A DNA stretch of 64,000 bases, taken from NCBI RefSeq assembly GCF_030291135.1, contig NZ_CP127409.1, positions 2,046,001-2,110,000 of the forward strand. The letters are read 5' to 3'. Below the pieces are notes generated by a model that did no database searches, was not told the origin of the DNA, and worked only from the letters and a program-made list of their open reading frames with translations. The DNA is from Rhodanobacter thiooxydans. Its GTDB lineage: Bacteria > Pseudomonadota > Gammaproteobacteria > Xanthomonadales > Rhodanobacteraceae. Both the position numbers and the translations under genes were made by a program. The stretch's first letter is position 1, and every line of letters starts with the position of its first letter. Shown piece after piece: positions 35,004 to 44,137 of this stretch.

Positions 35004-36788
35004 TCAGTCGCTGCCGAGATTCGCGGCGTGGTCGTGGAACTGCATCCGGTGCAATGCGGCGTACTGGCCGTCCAGCGCGATCAGCTCGGCGTGCGTGCCG
35101 CGCTCGATGATGCGGCCCTGCTCCATCACCGCGATCTGGTCGGCGCCTTCGATGGTGGACAGGCGATGTGCGATCACCAGCGTGGTGCGGTCGCGCATCA
35201 GGCGCTGCAGTGCCTGCTGGATCAGCTGTTCCGATTCGGTGTCGAGCGCGCTGGTCGCCTCGTCCAGCACCAGGATCGGCGCGTTCTTCAGGATCGCGCG
35301 GGCGATCGCGATGCGCTGGCGCTGGCCGCCGGACAACGTGTTGCCGCTCTGCCCGATCGGCGTGTGGATGCCTTGCGGCAGGCGCGCGATGAACTCCATC
35401 GCATTGGCCGCCTCGGCGGCGGCCACGATGTCCGCCTCGCTGGCGCCGGCCAGCTCACCGTAGGCGATGTTGTTGGCCACGGTGTCGTCGAACAGCACCA
35501 CGCTTTGCCCGACCCAGGCGATCTGGCGGCGCAGCGAGGCCAGTGTGTAATCCTGATAGTCCTCGCCATCAAGCACGATGCGGCCGGCGCTGGGCGCGTA
35601 GAAACGCGGCAGCAGGCTGACCAGGCTGCTCTTGCCGCTGCCGGAGCGGCCGACCAAGGCGGTCACCGTGCCGGGGGCGCAATCCAGGTCGACACCGCGC
35701 AGGGCTTCGAAATCATTGCTCGGGTAAGTCAGGCGTACATCCTCGAAACGCAGGTCGCCACGCGTGCGCACCAGCTCGCGCGAACCCTGGTCGGTTTCCG
35801 GCGGCAAGTCGATGACCTCGAACAGGTCCTCCGCCGCGGAGATCCCGCGCTGGATGTTCGCCTGCACGGTGGCCAGACGCTTCAGCGACGGCATCATGGC
35901 GCCCATCGCGGTGAGCACGGCGATGAAAACGCCGGAAGAAATCTGGTCGATGACGCCCGGTCGCGTGCCCAGGAACACCAGCACCGCGAGCGCAAACGCC
36001 GCCACCGTCTGGATCGCGGTGCTCGAGCTGGCATTGGTTGCCGCGATCTTCAGGTTGAGTCGGCGCGCGCGATGGGTGACCTCGTCGAAACGGGCCGCTT
36101 CATGCTGCTGGCCGCCGTAGATGCGCACCTCGCGATGGGCACCGACCGATTCCTCCACCGTACCGGTGACCGACCCCATCATGCCCTGAATGCGCCGGCT
36201 GATCTGCCGGTAACGCCGGCTGACCACGGTGGCGATCAGCATGATCGCCGGGATCATTACCAGCAGCGCCAGCGTGAGGTAGGCACTGTTGTGCAACATC
36301 ACGTAGAACATGCCGATCACGGTGACGCCTTCGGTCACCGCGATCTTCACCGCATCGGTCGAGGCCGAGGCGACCTGTTCGCTGGTGTAGGTGATGCGGG
36401 AAATCTGCTGACCGGACGGCTCGCGGCCGAAGAAGGTCGCCGGCAGGCGCAGGTAGGACGCAAACACGTCGTGCTGTATGGCCTGCACGATGTTGCGCCC
36501 AATGTAGGAGATGCCGTAGCTGCTGACGAAAGTGCCGATGCCGCGAATCGCAAAGATGGCCAGGATCCAGATCGGCATCCAGAAAATCAGGTATGGATCC
36601 TTGTTCAGGAACAGCTCGTCGAACATCGGCCTGAGCAGGTTGGTGAAAACCGCCAGGCCGCCGCCGTCCACCGCCATGCCGACCAGTGCGATCAGGCCCA
36701 CCGCCCAGTAAGGCCGGGTGTAGCCAAGCAGGCGCTTGTAGACGCGCCGACTCTCGGCATCCCACACACCAGTCTTGCTGGTGCTCAC
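35004..36788 (-). CDS. msbA: Lipid A export permease/ATP-binding protein MsbA
   Basis: A 594-residue ABC half-transporter that flips lipid A-core across the inner membrane. Six transmembrane helices lie in residues about 25-330; the nucleotide-binding domain has Walker A GRSGSGKSSLVSLL, Q-loop, signature LSGGQRQRIAIARA, Walker B ILVLDEATSALD and the switch His in VIAHRLST. Its start overlaps the exbD stop by four bases and lpxK follows after 9 bp, the standard msbA-lpxK pairing. Confidence 0.95.
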   Translation of the reverse strand: MSTSKTGVWDAESRRVYKRLLGYTRPYWAVGLIALVGMAVDGGGLAVFTNLLRPMFDELFLNKDPYLIFWMPIWILAIFAIRGIGTFVSSYGISYIGRNIVQAIQHDVFASYLRLPATFFGREPSGQQISRITYTSEQVASASTDAVKIAVTEGVTVIGMFYVMLHNSAYLTLALLVMIPAIMLIATVVSRRYRQISRRIQGMMGSVTGTVEESVGAHREVRIYGGQQHEAARFDEVTHRARRLNLKIAATNASSSTAIQTVAAFALAVLVFLGTRPGVIDQISSGVFIAVLTAMGAMMPSLKRLATVQANIQRGISAAEDLFEVIDLPPETDQGSRELVRTRGDLRFEDVRLTYPSNDFEALRGVDLDCAPGTVTALVGRSGSGKSSLVSLLPRFYAPSAGRIVLDGEDYQDYTLASLRRQIAWVGQSVVLFDDTVANNIAYGELAGASEADIVAAAEAANAMEFIARLPQGIHTPIGQSGNTLSGGQRQRIAIARAILKNAPILVLDEATSALDTESEQLIQQALQRLMRDRTTLVIAHRLSTIEGADQIAVMEQGRIIERGTHAELIALDGQYAALHRMQFHDHAANLGSD

Positions 36789-37216
36789 CGAGCGCTGCCC
36801 GGCTTGCTCGGCGTGGTGGCGATCGACAGCCGGGTGAAGCCGAGCTGGCCCAGCGCGTCCATCGCGGTGACCACGTCCTGGTGCGGCGTGTTCGCATCGG
36901 CACGGATCGTCACCTGGCGCTCGCGCTCGGCGCCCGCATTGCGCGCGATGGTCTGCTTCAGCGCCTCGATGCCCTCGCCCATCACCTCGTCGCTGCCCAC
37001 GTAGAAGCGGCCATCGCGGTCGATCATCACCGTCAGCGTCGGGGCGTTCATGTCCCGATCCTGCGTGCTCGCCTGCGGCAGGGTCACCTGCAGGCGCGAG
37101 TGCTGGATGAAGGTACTGGTCAGCACGAAGAACATTAGCAGGGTCAGCAGCACGTCGATCAACGGGATCACGTTGATCTCGAACTCGTCACCGCGGCGGT
37201 CGTTGCCGATACGCAT
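36785..37216 (-). CDS. exbD: ExbD/TolR-type biopolymer transport protein
   Basis: A 143-residue protein with one N-terminal membrane helix (VIPLIDVLLTLLMFFVLTST, about 16-35) carrying the conserved Asp of the proton pathway, then a periplasmic domain. It would energise an outer-membrane or envelope process together with the ExbB-type protein encoded 9 bp upstream. In this gene order (comEC-exbB-exbD-msbA-lpxK) the pair is not linked to a TonB or Tol gene, so its partner is not evident. Confidence 0.9.
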   Translation of the reverse strand: MRIGNDRRGDEFEINVIPLIDVLLTLLMFFVLTSTFIQHSRLQVTLPQASTQDRDMNAPTLTVMIDRDGRFYVGSDEVMGEGIEALKQTIARNAGAERERQVTIRADANTPHQDVVTAMDALGQLGFTRLSIATTPSKPGSAR

Positions 37217-37225
37217 CGGTGCGCC

Positions 37226-37933
37226 TCAGCCCGCGCTCGGTGCAGTCGGCACCGCCGCGCGCCGCGGCCGCGCCGGCGCCGCGGCAGGACTCGGGGTCAG
37301 CGTCAGGTCGTCGAGCAGCGCGGTGGCCTGCTTTTCCATCTCTATGCGGTAACCGGTCACGCGCGAGCGGAAGTAGCGGTGCAGCACGTAGGCGGGAATC
37401 GCCACGGTCAGGCCTGCCGCGGTGCAGATCAGCGCCTCGCCGATGCCGCCGGCCATCTTCGCCGGATCGCCGATACCGCCGGCCATCACGTCCATGAACA
37501 TGCGGATCAGACCGATCACGGTGCCGAACAGGCCCAGCAGCGGGCCGATCAGCGCGATCGTGCCCAGTGTGTTGAGGTAGCGCTCCATCCGGTGCACCAC
37601 ATGCCGGCCGGTATCCTCGATGCGCTCCTTGATGATATCGCGCGACTGCCGGCGCACGGTCAGCGCAGCGGCCAGCAGTTCGCCCAGCGGCGAACCGTTT
37701 GCCAGCGCCTCGACATGCTTCGGATCGAGCTGGCCGGAGCGCGCCCACTGGCGCACTTCGTCGCCCAGGCCCGGTGGCAGCACCGACTTGCGGCGCAGGG
37801 TCCAGCAGCGCTCCAGCACGATCGCCAGGGCAATCGCCGAGCAGATCAGGATGGGTGCCAACGCCCAACCACCAGCCAACAGGATTTCCAGCACTTTTCG
37901 ACCCCAACGCGCGACCCGACAGGAAGCGCGCAT
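37226..37933 (-). CDS. exbB: ExbB/TolQ/MotA-type proton channel protein
   Basis: A 235-residue membrane protein with three hydrophobic segments: LLAGGWALAPILICSAIALA (about 17-36), NTLGTIALIGPLLGLFGTV (about 122-140) and ALICTAAGLTVAIPAYVLH (about 167-185). The second carries the motif G-P-L-L-G-L-x-G-T-V of this family. The C-terminal tail is Pro/Ala/Arg-rich. The ATG at 37933 has a weak ribosome-binding site; a GTG at 37894 (VLEILLAGGW) is the alternative and matches the usual family start better. It pairs with exbD and lies 56 bp after comEC. Confidence 0.88.
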   Translation of the reverse strand: MRASCRVARWGRKVLEILLAGGWALAPILICSAIALAIVLERCWTLRRKSVLPPGLGDEVRQWARSGQLDPKHVEALANGSPLGELLAAALTVRRQSRDIIKERIEDTGRHVVHRMERYLNTLGTIALIGPLLGLFGTVIGLIRMFMDVMAGGIGDPAKMAGGIGEALICTAAGLTVAIPAYVLHRYFRSRVTGYRIEMEKQATALLDDLTLTPSPAAAPARPRRAAVPTAPSAG

Positions 37934-37989
37934 GATAGCAGTCTCGCCCCGCGGTACTGCTGCATGCGTGGCATTCCCCGCCGGCCCGG

Positions 37990-40290
37990 TCACTCGCGCC
38001 AGTAGCGTGCCTGCCGCTGGCGCCAGCCCGGCTCGCGCCGCGGTGGCGCGTCGGCGGGAAAATCCAGCGGGATCGCGCCTTCCCGGGCCGTATCGAACAC
38101 CGGCACGTGGGCATCGGCGTAGCGCGCCATCACCTCCGGCCTGGGGTGGCCGAAGCGGTTGTGCCAGCCCGCCGACACCACCGCCAGCCGGGGTCGCACG
38201 GCGGCGATGAAAGCGGCGCTGGACGAAGTCCGGCTGCCATGGTGTGGCACCAGCAGCACCGGTGCCGGGCCGGGGCCGAGTGCCACCGCCACCAGCGGCT
38301 CCACCGCGGAGCTGATGTCGCCGGTCAACAACAGGCGCCCGCCACGGCCCTCGACCAGCAACACGCAGGAACTGTCGTTGTCGCGGTCGCCCGCGCCGCG
38401 GGTCGGGTTCAGCATGCGAAAGCTCACGCCATCCCACTGCCATGCCTGGCCAGCCACGCACTGCTGCATCGGCACACGTACTCGCGATGGCTCGCCCGCA
38501 TAGCGTTGCGCCTGCGGGAATGCGTTCGCCACCGCTTCGGCGCCACCGGCGTGGTCGTTGTCGCCGTGGCTGACCATCAGCATGTCCAGCCGGCCGATGC
38601 CCAGCGCGTGGATCGACGGCAACACCACCGCCTCGCCCAGGTCGAAGCCGGACGGGTAACGCGCACCAGCGTCATACACCAGCACGTGGTCGCGGGTACG
38701 CAGCAGCACCGACAGGCCCTGCCCCACGTCGAGCACCCATACCTTGAACGCGCCCTCCGGCGGCGACGGATTCGGCGGCCACAGCAATGGCAGGAACAAC
38801 AGCAGGCCAAGCCAGCGCAGCGGCACGCCGCGCGGCAGGAACAGCCACAATGCGCCGAGCACGGCCAGCAGCAGCGCGTGCGCCTGCACCGCGGGCAGAT
38901 ACCACTGTGCACCGGGCCAGCTCGCCATCTGCTCCAGCAGCCACCATTGCGCATGCGCGATCCGTGCGGCCAGCCACAGCACCGGCGCGGCCAGCGGCGG
39001 GCACAGGCCCAGCAGCAGCATGCCGAGCAAGGCGCACGGCACGATCACGAAGCTGACCACCGGCACCGCGACCAGGTTCGACAACGCGCCCACCAGCGAG
39101 GCCTGGCCGAAGAACCACAAGGTCAGCGGCAGCAGGGCCACCGTCATCAACAATTGCCCGGCGGTCAGTTCGTGCAGGAACGCGCGCAAGCCACGCCCGC
39201 GCGACTGCAGGCACAGCATCAGGAACGCCACGCCCACGAACGACAGCCAGAACCCTGCCGCCAGCACCGCCAGCGGATCGGCCAGCAGGATCGCGATCAG
39301 CGCCAGCGCCAGCGACTGCGCGCCGCTGCTGCCGCGCCGGCTACAGCGCGCCAGCGCCACCACCGCGATCATCAACAAGGTGCGTACCGTAGGCAGGCCG
39401 AAGCCGGCCAGCGCGCTGTACAGCGCGGCCACTAGTAGCGCCGCCGCAGCCTGCACCTGCGGCCGCGGCCACCACAGGCCCAGCCGCGGCCACAGTACGT
39501 AGGCCAGCCAGGCCAGCCACACCCCGAACACCGCCGCCACGCCGACGTGGAAGCCGGAAATCGCGATCAGGTGCGACACCCCGTTTGCGCGCGCCACGGC
39601 CCAGTCGCGCTGCTGCAAGCCGCGTGTGTCGCCAACCGTGAATGCCTGCAGCAGTGCTGCGTCGTGCCGGTCACGCACCCGTGCCGCGATGCCGCGGGCC
39701 ACCGCGTCACGCACCCCATCGATGCACCAGCGCGCGCCGGCCAGCGCCGCATTGTCCGGATCGTCGCGCACGTAACCGGTGGCGACGATGCCACGCTCCA
39801 GCGCCGAACGTTCACTGTCAGCGCCACCGGGATCGAGCAGCCCGCGCGGCCGCTTCAGGCGCAGCGACAGTCGCCAGCGCGAACACGGCCGCAGCGGCGG
39901 CGCATCCTCGTACCAGGCCACCGTGACGCGTCCACGCAACGCGACTGGCTGGCCATCCAGCATGGCCTGTTCCACCTGCAGCGTGAAGCGGCTGGCGTCC
40001 GGATGCGCCAGCGGCAGGTCGGCGATCGTGCCGATGGCCACCAGGTCACGCCCTTCCAGCGCCCGCGGCAACCGCGCATCCATCGCGAGGCCGCCATGCC
40101 AGGCCGCCCACACCATGCCGAACAGCAGCCAGGCCAGCCAGCGCCAGCATGGGCAGCACCAGGCCAGCACGCCGGCCACCAACAGCGACAGGGCCAGGCA
40201 CCAGTACGGCGGCAGTTGCGGCAGCCACTGCACCAGCAGCACGCCAGCCAGCAAGGCCAGGGCTGCCGTGACTGCCGTCATTCGCGTCAT
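37990..40290 (-). CDS. comEC: DNA internalization-related competence protein ComEC/Rec2
   Basis: A 766-residue three-part protein: an N-terminal OB-like domain between membrane helices, a Competence domain with about ten helices (SHLIAISGFHVGVAAVFGVW at about 235-254), and a C-terminal metallo-beta-lactamase-like domain with SHGDNDHAGG (about 583-592), LLTGDISS and VPHHGSRTSSS. It forms the inner-membrane channel for single-stranded DNA in natural transformation and may degrade the other strand. Full length, so the host is probably competent if the rest of the machinery exists. First gene of the five-gene envelope run. Confidence 0.95.
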   Translation of the reverse strand: MTRMTAVTAALALLAGVLLVQWLPQLPPYWCLALSLLVAGVLAWCCPCWRWLAWLLFGMVWAAWHGGLAMDARLPRALEGRDLVAIGTIADLPLAHPDASRFTLQVEQAMLDGQPVALRGRVTVAWYEDAPPLRPCSRWRLSLRLKRPRGLLDPGGADSERSALERGIVATGYVRDDPDNAALAGARWCIDGVRDAVARGIAARVRDRHDAALLQAFTVGDTRGLQQRDWAVARANGVSHLIAISGFHVGVAAVFGVWLAWLAYVLWPRLGLWWPRPQVQAAAALLVAALYSALAGFGLPTVRTLLMIAVVALARCSRRGSSGAQSLALALIAILLADPLAVLAAGFWLSFVGVAFLMLCLQSRGRGLRAFLHELTAGQLLMTVALLPLTLWFFGQASLVGALSNLVAVPVVSFVIVPCALLGMLLLGLCPPLAAPVLWLAARIAHAQWWLLEQMASWPGAQWYLPAVQAHALLLAVLGALWLFLPRGVPLRWLGLLLFLPLLWPPNPSPPEGAFKVWVLDVGQGLSVLLRTRDHVLVYDAGARYPSGFDLGEAVVLPSIHALGIGRLDMLMVSHGDNDHAGGAEAVANAFPQAQRYAGEPSRVRVPMQQCVAGQAWQWDGVSFRMLNPTRGAGDRDNDSSCVLLVEGRGGRLLLTGDISSAVEPLVAVALGPGPAPVLLVPHHGSRTSSSAAFIAAVRPRLAVVSAGWHNRFGHPRPEVMARYADAHVPVFDTAREGAIPLDFPADAPPRREPGWRQRQARYWRE

Positions 40291-40410
40291 GCCGCGCGCC
40301 TCATTCCATCCTGGAAGAGTGCGAGCCTAGCGCGGCGGCCGCAGCGGTGAAGATGAAAAATGTGTAGGCGCACGCCCGGGCGACTTGCCGAACCCGTCAG
40401 GATGGGTTCC

Positions 40411-40518
40411 CTCCCCTGCGCAGCAGGGGCGGATCAGGGAGGGGTGGCTCTTGATCTTGCCGTCTTGCCGCAAGCTCGGACTACCCCACCCAACCTCCCC
40501 CTGCATGCAGGGGGAGGA
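40411..40518. repeat. Dispersed double-hairpin repeat, copy 2
   Basis: Same layout as at 25051-25180: CCCCTGC/GCAGGGG (40413-40429) and a perfect 24-bp palindrome CCTCCCCCTG-CATG-CAGGGGGAGG (40494-40517), with a GCTCTTG-containing middle. It lies between the comEC start and the lolD stop; both genes are on the minus strand. Confidence 0.8.
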
Positions 40519-40526
40519 GCGGAGCG

Positions 40527-41240
40527 TCAGGCGTTCGCGCTTTCCTGCAGCACGCCGTTGTGCAGCACCAGGGTGCGGTCCATCTTCGCCGCGAGGTGCG
40601 GGTCGTGGGTGACCAGCACGAAGCTGGTGCCGATCTCGCGGTTGAGCTCCAGCATCAGCGCATAGACCTGCGCGGCGTTGCCCTCGTCGAGGTTGCCGGT
40701 GGGCTCGTCGCCGAGCACGCAGGCCGGCCGCGTCACCAGCGCGCGCGCCACCGCGCAGCGCTGGCGTTCGCCGCCGGAAAGTTCGGACGGCTTGTGATGC
40801 GTGCGCCCGCCCAGCCCGACACGTTCCAGCAAGGCCGCGGCCTGCTTCTGCGCCTCGGCGATCGCCGTGCCGCGGATCAGCAGCGGCATGCACACGTTCT
40901 CCAGCGCGGTGAACTCGGGCAGCAGGTGGTGGAACTGGTAGATGAAGCCGAGCGAGCGGTTGCGCACGCGGCCGCGCTCGGCGTCGGACAGCTTCGACAG
41001 CACGCGGCCGTCCACTTCCACTTCGCCGGCGGTCAGCGTATCCAGCCCGCCGATGATGTGCAGCAAGGTGCTCTTGCCCGAGCCGGAGGCGCCGACAATC
41101 GCCATCGTCTCGCCGCGCTTCAGGGTGAAGCTGACGTTACTCAGCACGTCGGTGCGCAAGCCGCCTTCGGCGTAGGTCTTGGCGACGCCACTGGCGCGCA
41201 GCACGTGTTCGGTGGCGGGTTTCATGATGGTCTTATTCAT
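40527..41240 (-). CDS. lolD: Lipoprotein-releasing system ATP-binding protein
   Basis: A 237-residue ABC ATPase: Walker [17 protein letters not shown] (about 50-65), signature [15 protein letters not shown], Walker B with [13 protein letters not shown] and VTHDPHLA. It powers the extraction of outer-membrane lipoproteins from the inner membrane by the LolC/E partner, whose gene overlaps it by 8 bp upstream. The motif order and the [17 protein letters not shown] segment are typical of LolD rather than MacB. Downstream lies the dispersed repeat. Confidence 0.93.
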   Translation of the reverse strand: MNKTIMKPATEHVLRASGVAKTYAEGGLRTDVLSNVSFTLKRGETMAIVGASGSGKSTLLHIIGGLDTLTAGEVEVDGRVLSKLSDAERGRVRNRSLGFIYQFHHLLPEFTALENVCMPLLIRGTAIAEAQKQAAALLERVGLGGRTHHKPSELSGGERQRCAVARALVTRPACVLGDEPTGNLDEGNAAQVYALMLELNREIGTSFVLVTHDPHLAAKMDRTLVLHNGVLQESANA

Positions 41241-42474
41241 AACGCAGCGCCTGCGCCGGCTGCGTGCGCGAGGCGCGCCACGCGGGATAGAGGGTGGCCA
41301 GCAGCGAGAACGCGAAGGTCAGCAGCGCAGTCCAGCCCACGTCGTGCCAGTCGAGCCGGCTGGGCACCTCGCTGATGTAGTAGACGTCCGGCGACAGGAA
41401 GGTGACGTGGAAGGTGTGCTCGATCCACTTGATGATGCCCGGCAGCTTCCAGGACAGCAGCGAGCCGAAGCCCACGCCGAAACCGATGCCGACGAAACCC
41501 ACCAGCACGCCCTGCACCATGAACATGCCCATGATGCTGCGCGGGGTGGCACCCAGCGTGCGCAGGATCGCGATGTCGGCCTGCTTGTCGGTGACCAGCA
41601 TCATCAGCATCGAGATCAGGTTGATCACGGCGACCAGGATGATCAGCGACAGGATGATGAACATCACCATCTTTTCCATCGACAGCGCGGCGAACAGGTT
41701 TGCGTTGGTGTCCATCCAGGTCTGCACGCGGTAGACCTGGCCCAACTGGTCGGCCAGTTCGCGTGCGACCGGGCGGGCGTTGAACAGGTCGTCGAGCTTC
41801 AAGCGGATGCCGGTGGGGCCGCTCAAGTCGTTGAGCTTCTCGGCGTCGCTCATGTTGACCAGCGCCAGGCCGGAGTCGAACTGCTCCATGCCCAGCTCGA
41901 AGGTGCCCACCACGTGGAAGACGCGCATGCGCGGCACGCTGCCCATCGGCGTGGCGCGCAACTGCTGCACCGCCATGGTGACGCGGTCGCCCACGCTGAC
42001 ACCCAGCGTCATCGCCAGTTCACGGCCCAGCACGATGTTCCAGCTGCCGGGAGTCAAGTCGGCGAGCTTGCCGTCGAGCATGTGCCTGTCGATGTCGACG
42101 ACCTTTGGCTCCTGCGCCGGCTCGATGCCGCGCACCAGCGCGCCGCTGGAGCGCCGTGCCAGCAGCATCGCCTCGCTCTCCACGTACGGTGCGGCGCCCA
42201 GCACGTGCGGGTTGGCCTCGGCGATCTTGAGTGCGCGCGGCCAGTCCTGCACGCTCTCGCCGATGCCGGACACGGTGGCATGCGAGATCGCGCCGAGGAT
42301 GCGTGAGCGCATCTGGTAGTCGAAGCCGTTCATCACCGACATCACCGTGATCAGCGCGATCACGCTGATCGCGATGCACACGATCGATACGGTGGAGATG
42401 AAGGAGATGAACTGGTTGCGCCGTTTGGCACGGGTATAGCGCAGGCCGATGAAGAGTTCGAGCGGTCGGAACAT
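41233..42474 (-). CDS. lolC: Lipoprotein-releasing ABC transporter permease, LolC/E family
   Basis: A 413-residue permease with one N-terminal helix, a large periplasmic MacB-like domain (about 50-260) and three C-terminal helices with the FtsX motif ([20 protein letters not shown]). The opening [20 protein letters not shown] is diagnostic for LolC/LolE. Only one such gene lies at this locus, so either a second lolE is elsewhere or the protein works as a homodimer (LolF-like). The start at 42474 is the conserved one; the frame stays open upstream without support. Coupled to lolD. Confidence 0.92.
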   Translation of the reverse strand: MFRPLELFIGLRYTRAKRRNQFISFISTVSIVCIAISVIALITVMSVMNGFDYQMRSRILGAISHATVSGIGESVQDWPRALKIAEANPHVLGAAPYVESEAMLLARRSSGALVRGIEPAQEPKVVDIDRHMLDGKLADLTPGSWNIVLGRELAMTLGVSVGDRVTMAVQQLRATPMGSVPRMRVFHVVGTFELGMEQFDSGLALVNMSDAEKLNDLSGPTGIRLKLDDLFNARPVARELADQLGQVYRVQTWMDTNANLFAALSMEKMVMFIILSLIILVAVINLISMLMMLVTDKQADIAILRTLGATPRSIMGMFMVQGVLVGFVGIGFGVGFGSLLSWKLPGIIKWIEHTFHVTFLSPDVYYISEVPSRLDWHDVGWTALLTFAFSLLATLYPAWRASRTQPAQALRYE

Positions 42475-42571
42475 GGGCGGGTCGCTGGTGGGAATCGCAG
42501 GGCGGGCCGCCCGGTCGCCCATTATCGGGCATTCGCTCGGACCGTGCTGCGGCGGCAAAGTTGCCGGACGG

Positions 42572-43009
42572 TCACAGCCGCGGCAATGCCTCACCCGGCT
42601 GGATCGTGGCCAGGCGCATGCGCAGGCGCCGGCGGATGTCCGCGTCGCTGTTGTCCGGCGCCAGCAGCAGCACCTGCATGCCACGCTCCGCCGTCCGCAG
42701 GCGCAGCAGCACGAACGCGCCGAGCACGCGGGACGAGGCCAGCGTGGCAGCCATGTCATCGTGGTTGCGCATGCGCAGCGTCCAGGCGTCGTCGGCGCCC
42801 CAGCCAGCCGCCACGACCGGACCCGCGGCCAGGCGGCGAAGCGCATGCCACGTGGCCAGCAGCACGAGCACCGCCAGCAGCAGCTTCAGCCACATCGGCA
42901 ACGCACTCAGCGCCACCGCGAGCAACGCCAGTGCGGCGACCAGCACCAGGGTCCGCCGCAACCATCGCGACGGCCGGTATTCAAAGCCGATGGCGGGTGC
43001 GGATGTCAT
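42572..43009 (-). CDS. YgfX/CptA-like membrane protein
   Basis: A 145-residue protein with two adjacent hydrophobic segments (TLVLVAALALLAVALSALPM and LKLLLAVLVLLATWHALRRL) and a C-terminal soluble beta part (FVLLRLRTAERGMQVLLLAP, then DADIRRRLRMRLAT). This layout, and its position after sdhE with a 29-bp overlap, match YgfX, the membrane partner of SdhE/YgfY in Escherichia coli. YgfX has been described as a toxin acting on the cytoskeleton (CptA), but that role is disputed; here only the family can be claimed. Confidence 0.75.
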   Translation of the reverse strand: MTSAPAIGFEYRPSRWLRRTLVLVAALALLAVALSALPMWLKLLLAVLVLLATWHALRRLAAGPVVAAGWGADDAWTLRMRNHDDMAATLASSRVLGAFVLLRLRTAERGMQVLLLAPDNSDADIRRRLRMRLATIQPGEALPRL

Positions 43010-43229
43010 CGATGATCGCCTGCCAGTCCGCCCGCTGCGGACGCGCATGACCCATCACCCAGTCCCACAGGTCCGGGTCCTGCACGTCGAGCAGCTCGTC
43101 GAACGCCTGCCGGCGCGCTTCGTCCGCATCGGCGAAGCATTCGTCCAGCCAGCCGCCGAACAGCGCATCCAGTTCGCGCGTGCCGCGGCGGGTGCGCCAG
43201 CGCAGGCGCTTGATGCGTGCTTCATCCAT
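42981..43229 (-). CDS. sdhE: FAD assembly factor SdhE
   Basis: An 82-residue protein of the SdhE/YgfY/SDHAF2 family, required for covalent flavinylation of SdhA. The essential RGxxE motif is visible as RRGTRELD (about 14-21), and the C-terminal helices end in PDLWDWVMGHARP. It starts at 43229 (MDEARIKRLRWRTRRG). It lies 104 bp downstream of sdhB, separated by a strong stem-loop, and overlaps the YgfX-like gene by 29 bp. Confidence 0.92.
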   Translation of the reverse strand: MDEARIKRLRWRTRRGTRELDALFGGWLDECFADADEARRQAFDELLDVQDPDLWDWVMGHARPQRADWQAIIDDIRTRHRL

Positions 43230-43281
43230 CACGAGGCTCGGTCGTTGTCCATGAAGGCGGAGTGTAGCCGTTGCACCAGAA

Positions 43282-43312
43282 CGTGACAGGCCGCACATGG
43301 CGGCCTGTCACG
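43282..43312. promoter_or_regulatory. 13-bp stem-loop between sdhB and sdhE
   Basis: CGTGACAGGCCGC and GCGGCCTGTCACG form a perfect 13-bp stem with the 5-base loop ACATG. No U-run follows on either strand, so a simple intrinsic terminator is unlikely; an mRNA-stabilising structure or partial attenuator that lowers sdhE expression relative to sdhB is more likely. Position within the intercistronic gap of the operon supports this. Confidence 0.6.
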
Positions 43313-43333
43313 TGCGGAACTTTGGCAGGGCGG

Positions 43334-44116
43334 TCAGACCGAGCGCCGCTCCACCATCAGCTTCTTGATCTCCGCGATCGCCTTGGCCGGGTTGAGGCCC
43401 TTCGGGCAGGTGCGCGTGCAGTTCATGATGGTGTGGCAGCGATACAGCTTGAACGGGTCTTCCAGGTCGTCCAGTCGGTCGCCGGTGGTTTCGTCGCGTG
43501 AGTCGACGATCCAGCGGTAGGCCTGCAGCAGGATCGCCGGGCCGAGGTACTTGTCGCCGTTCCACCAGTAGCTGGGGCAACTGGTGGAGCAGCACGCGCA
43601 CAGGATGCATTCGTACAGGCCGTCGAGCTTCTTGCGGTCTTCCGGCGACTGCAGGCGTTCCTTGTCGGGCACCGCGCTCTGCGTGCGGATCCACGGCTTG
43701 ATCGAGGCGTACTGGGCGTAGAAATGGGTGAGGTCGGGCACCAGATCCTTCACCACCGGCATGTGCGGCAACGGGTAGATCTTCACGTCGCCCGACGCCA
43801 CCTTGTCGATCGCGCAGATGCAGGCCAGCGTGTTGGTGCCGTCGATGTTCATGGCGCACGAGCCGCAGATGCCTTCGCGGCAGGAGCGACGCAGCGTGAG
43901 CGTGGGGTCGATCTCGTTCTTGATCTTCAGCAGCGCGTCCAGAACCATCGGCCCGCACGCGGCCAGGTCGACCTCGTAGGTGTCGATGCGCGGGTTCTGG
44001 TCGTCGTCCGGACTCCAGCGATAGATGCGGAAGGTACGCGGCTTCTTCGCGTCCTTCGCCGGGTAGTGCTTGCCCGGCTGGATCTTGGAATTCTTGGGTA
44101 GCGAAAACTCTGCCAC
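43334..44116 (-). CDS. sdhB: Succinate dehydrogenase iron-sulfur subunit
   Basis: A 260-residue complex II subunit carrying three Fe-S clusters: the [2Fe-2S] ligands in [16 protein letters not shown], the [4Fe-4S] set in [16 protein letters not shown], and the [3Fe-4S] set in [17 protein letters not shown]. It passes electrons from SdhA FADH2 to the quinone site. It follows sdhA by 21 bp in the order sdhC-D-A-B. Length and motifs are normal. Confidence 0.97.
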   Translation of the reverse strand: MAEFSLPKNSKIQPGKHYPAKDAKKPRTFRIYRWSPDDDQNPRIDTYEVDLAACGPMVLDALLKIKNEIDPTLTLRRSCREGICGSCAMNIDGTNTLACICAIDKVASGDVKIYPLPHMPVVKDLVPDLTHFYAQYASIKPWIRTQSAVPDKERLQSPEDRKKLDGLYECILCACCSTSCPSYWWNGDKYLGPAILLQAYRWIVDSRDETTGDRLDDLEDPFKLYRCHTIMNCTRTCPKGLNPAKAIAEIKKLMVERRSV

Positions 44117-44137
44117 AGTGGCTCTCCAGTCCGGATA

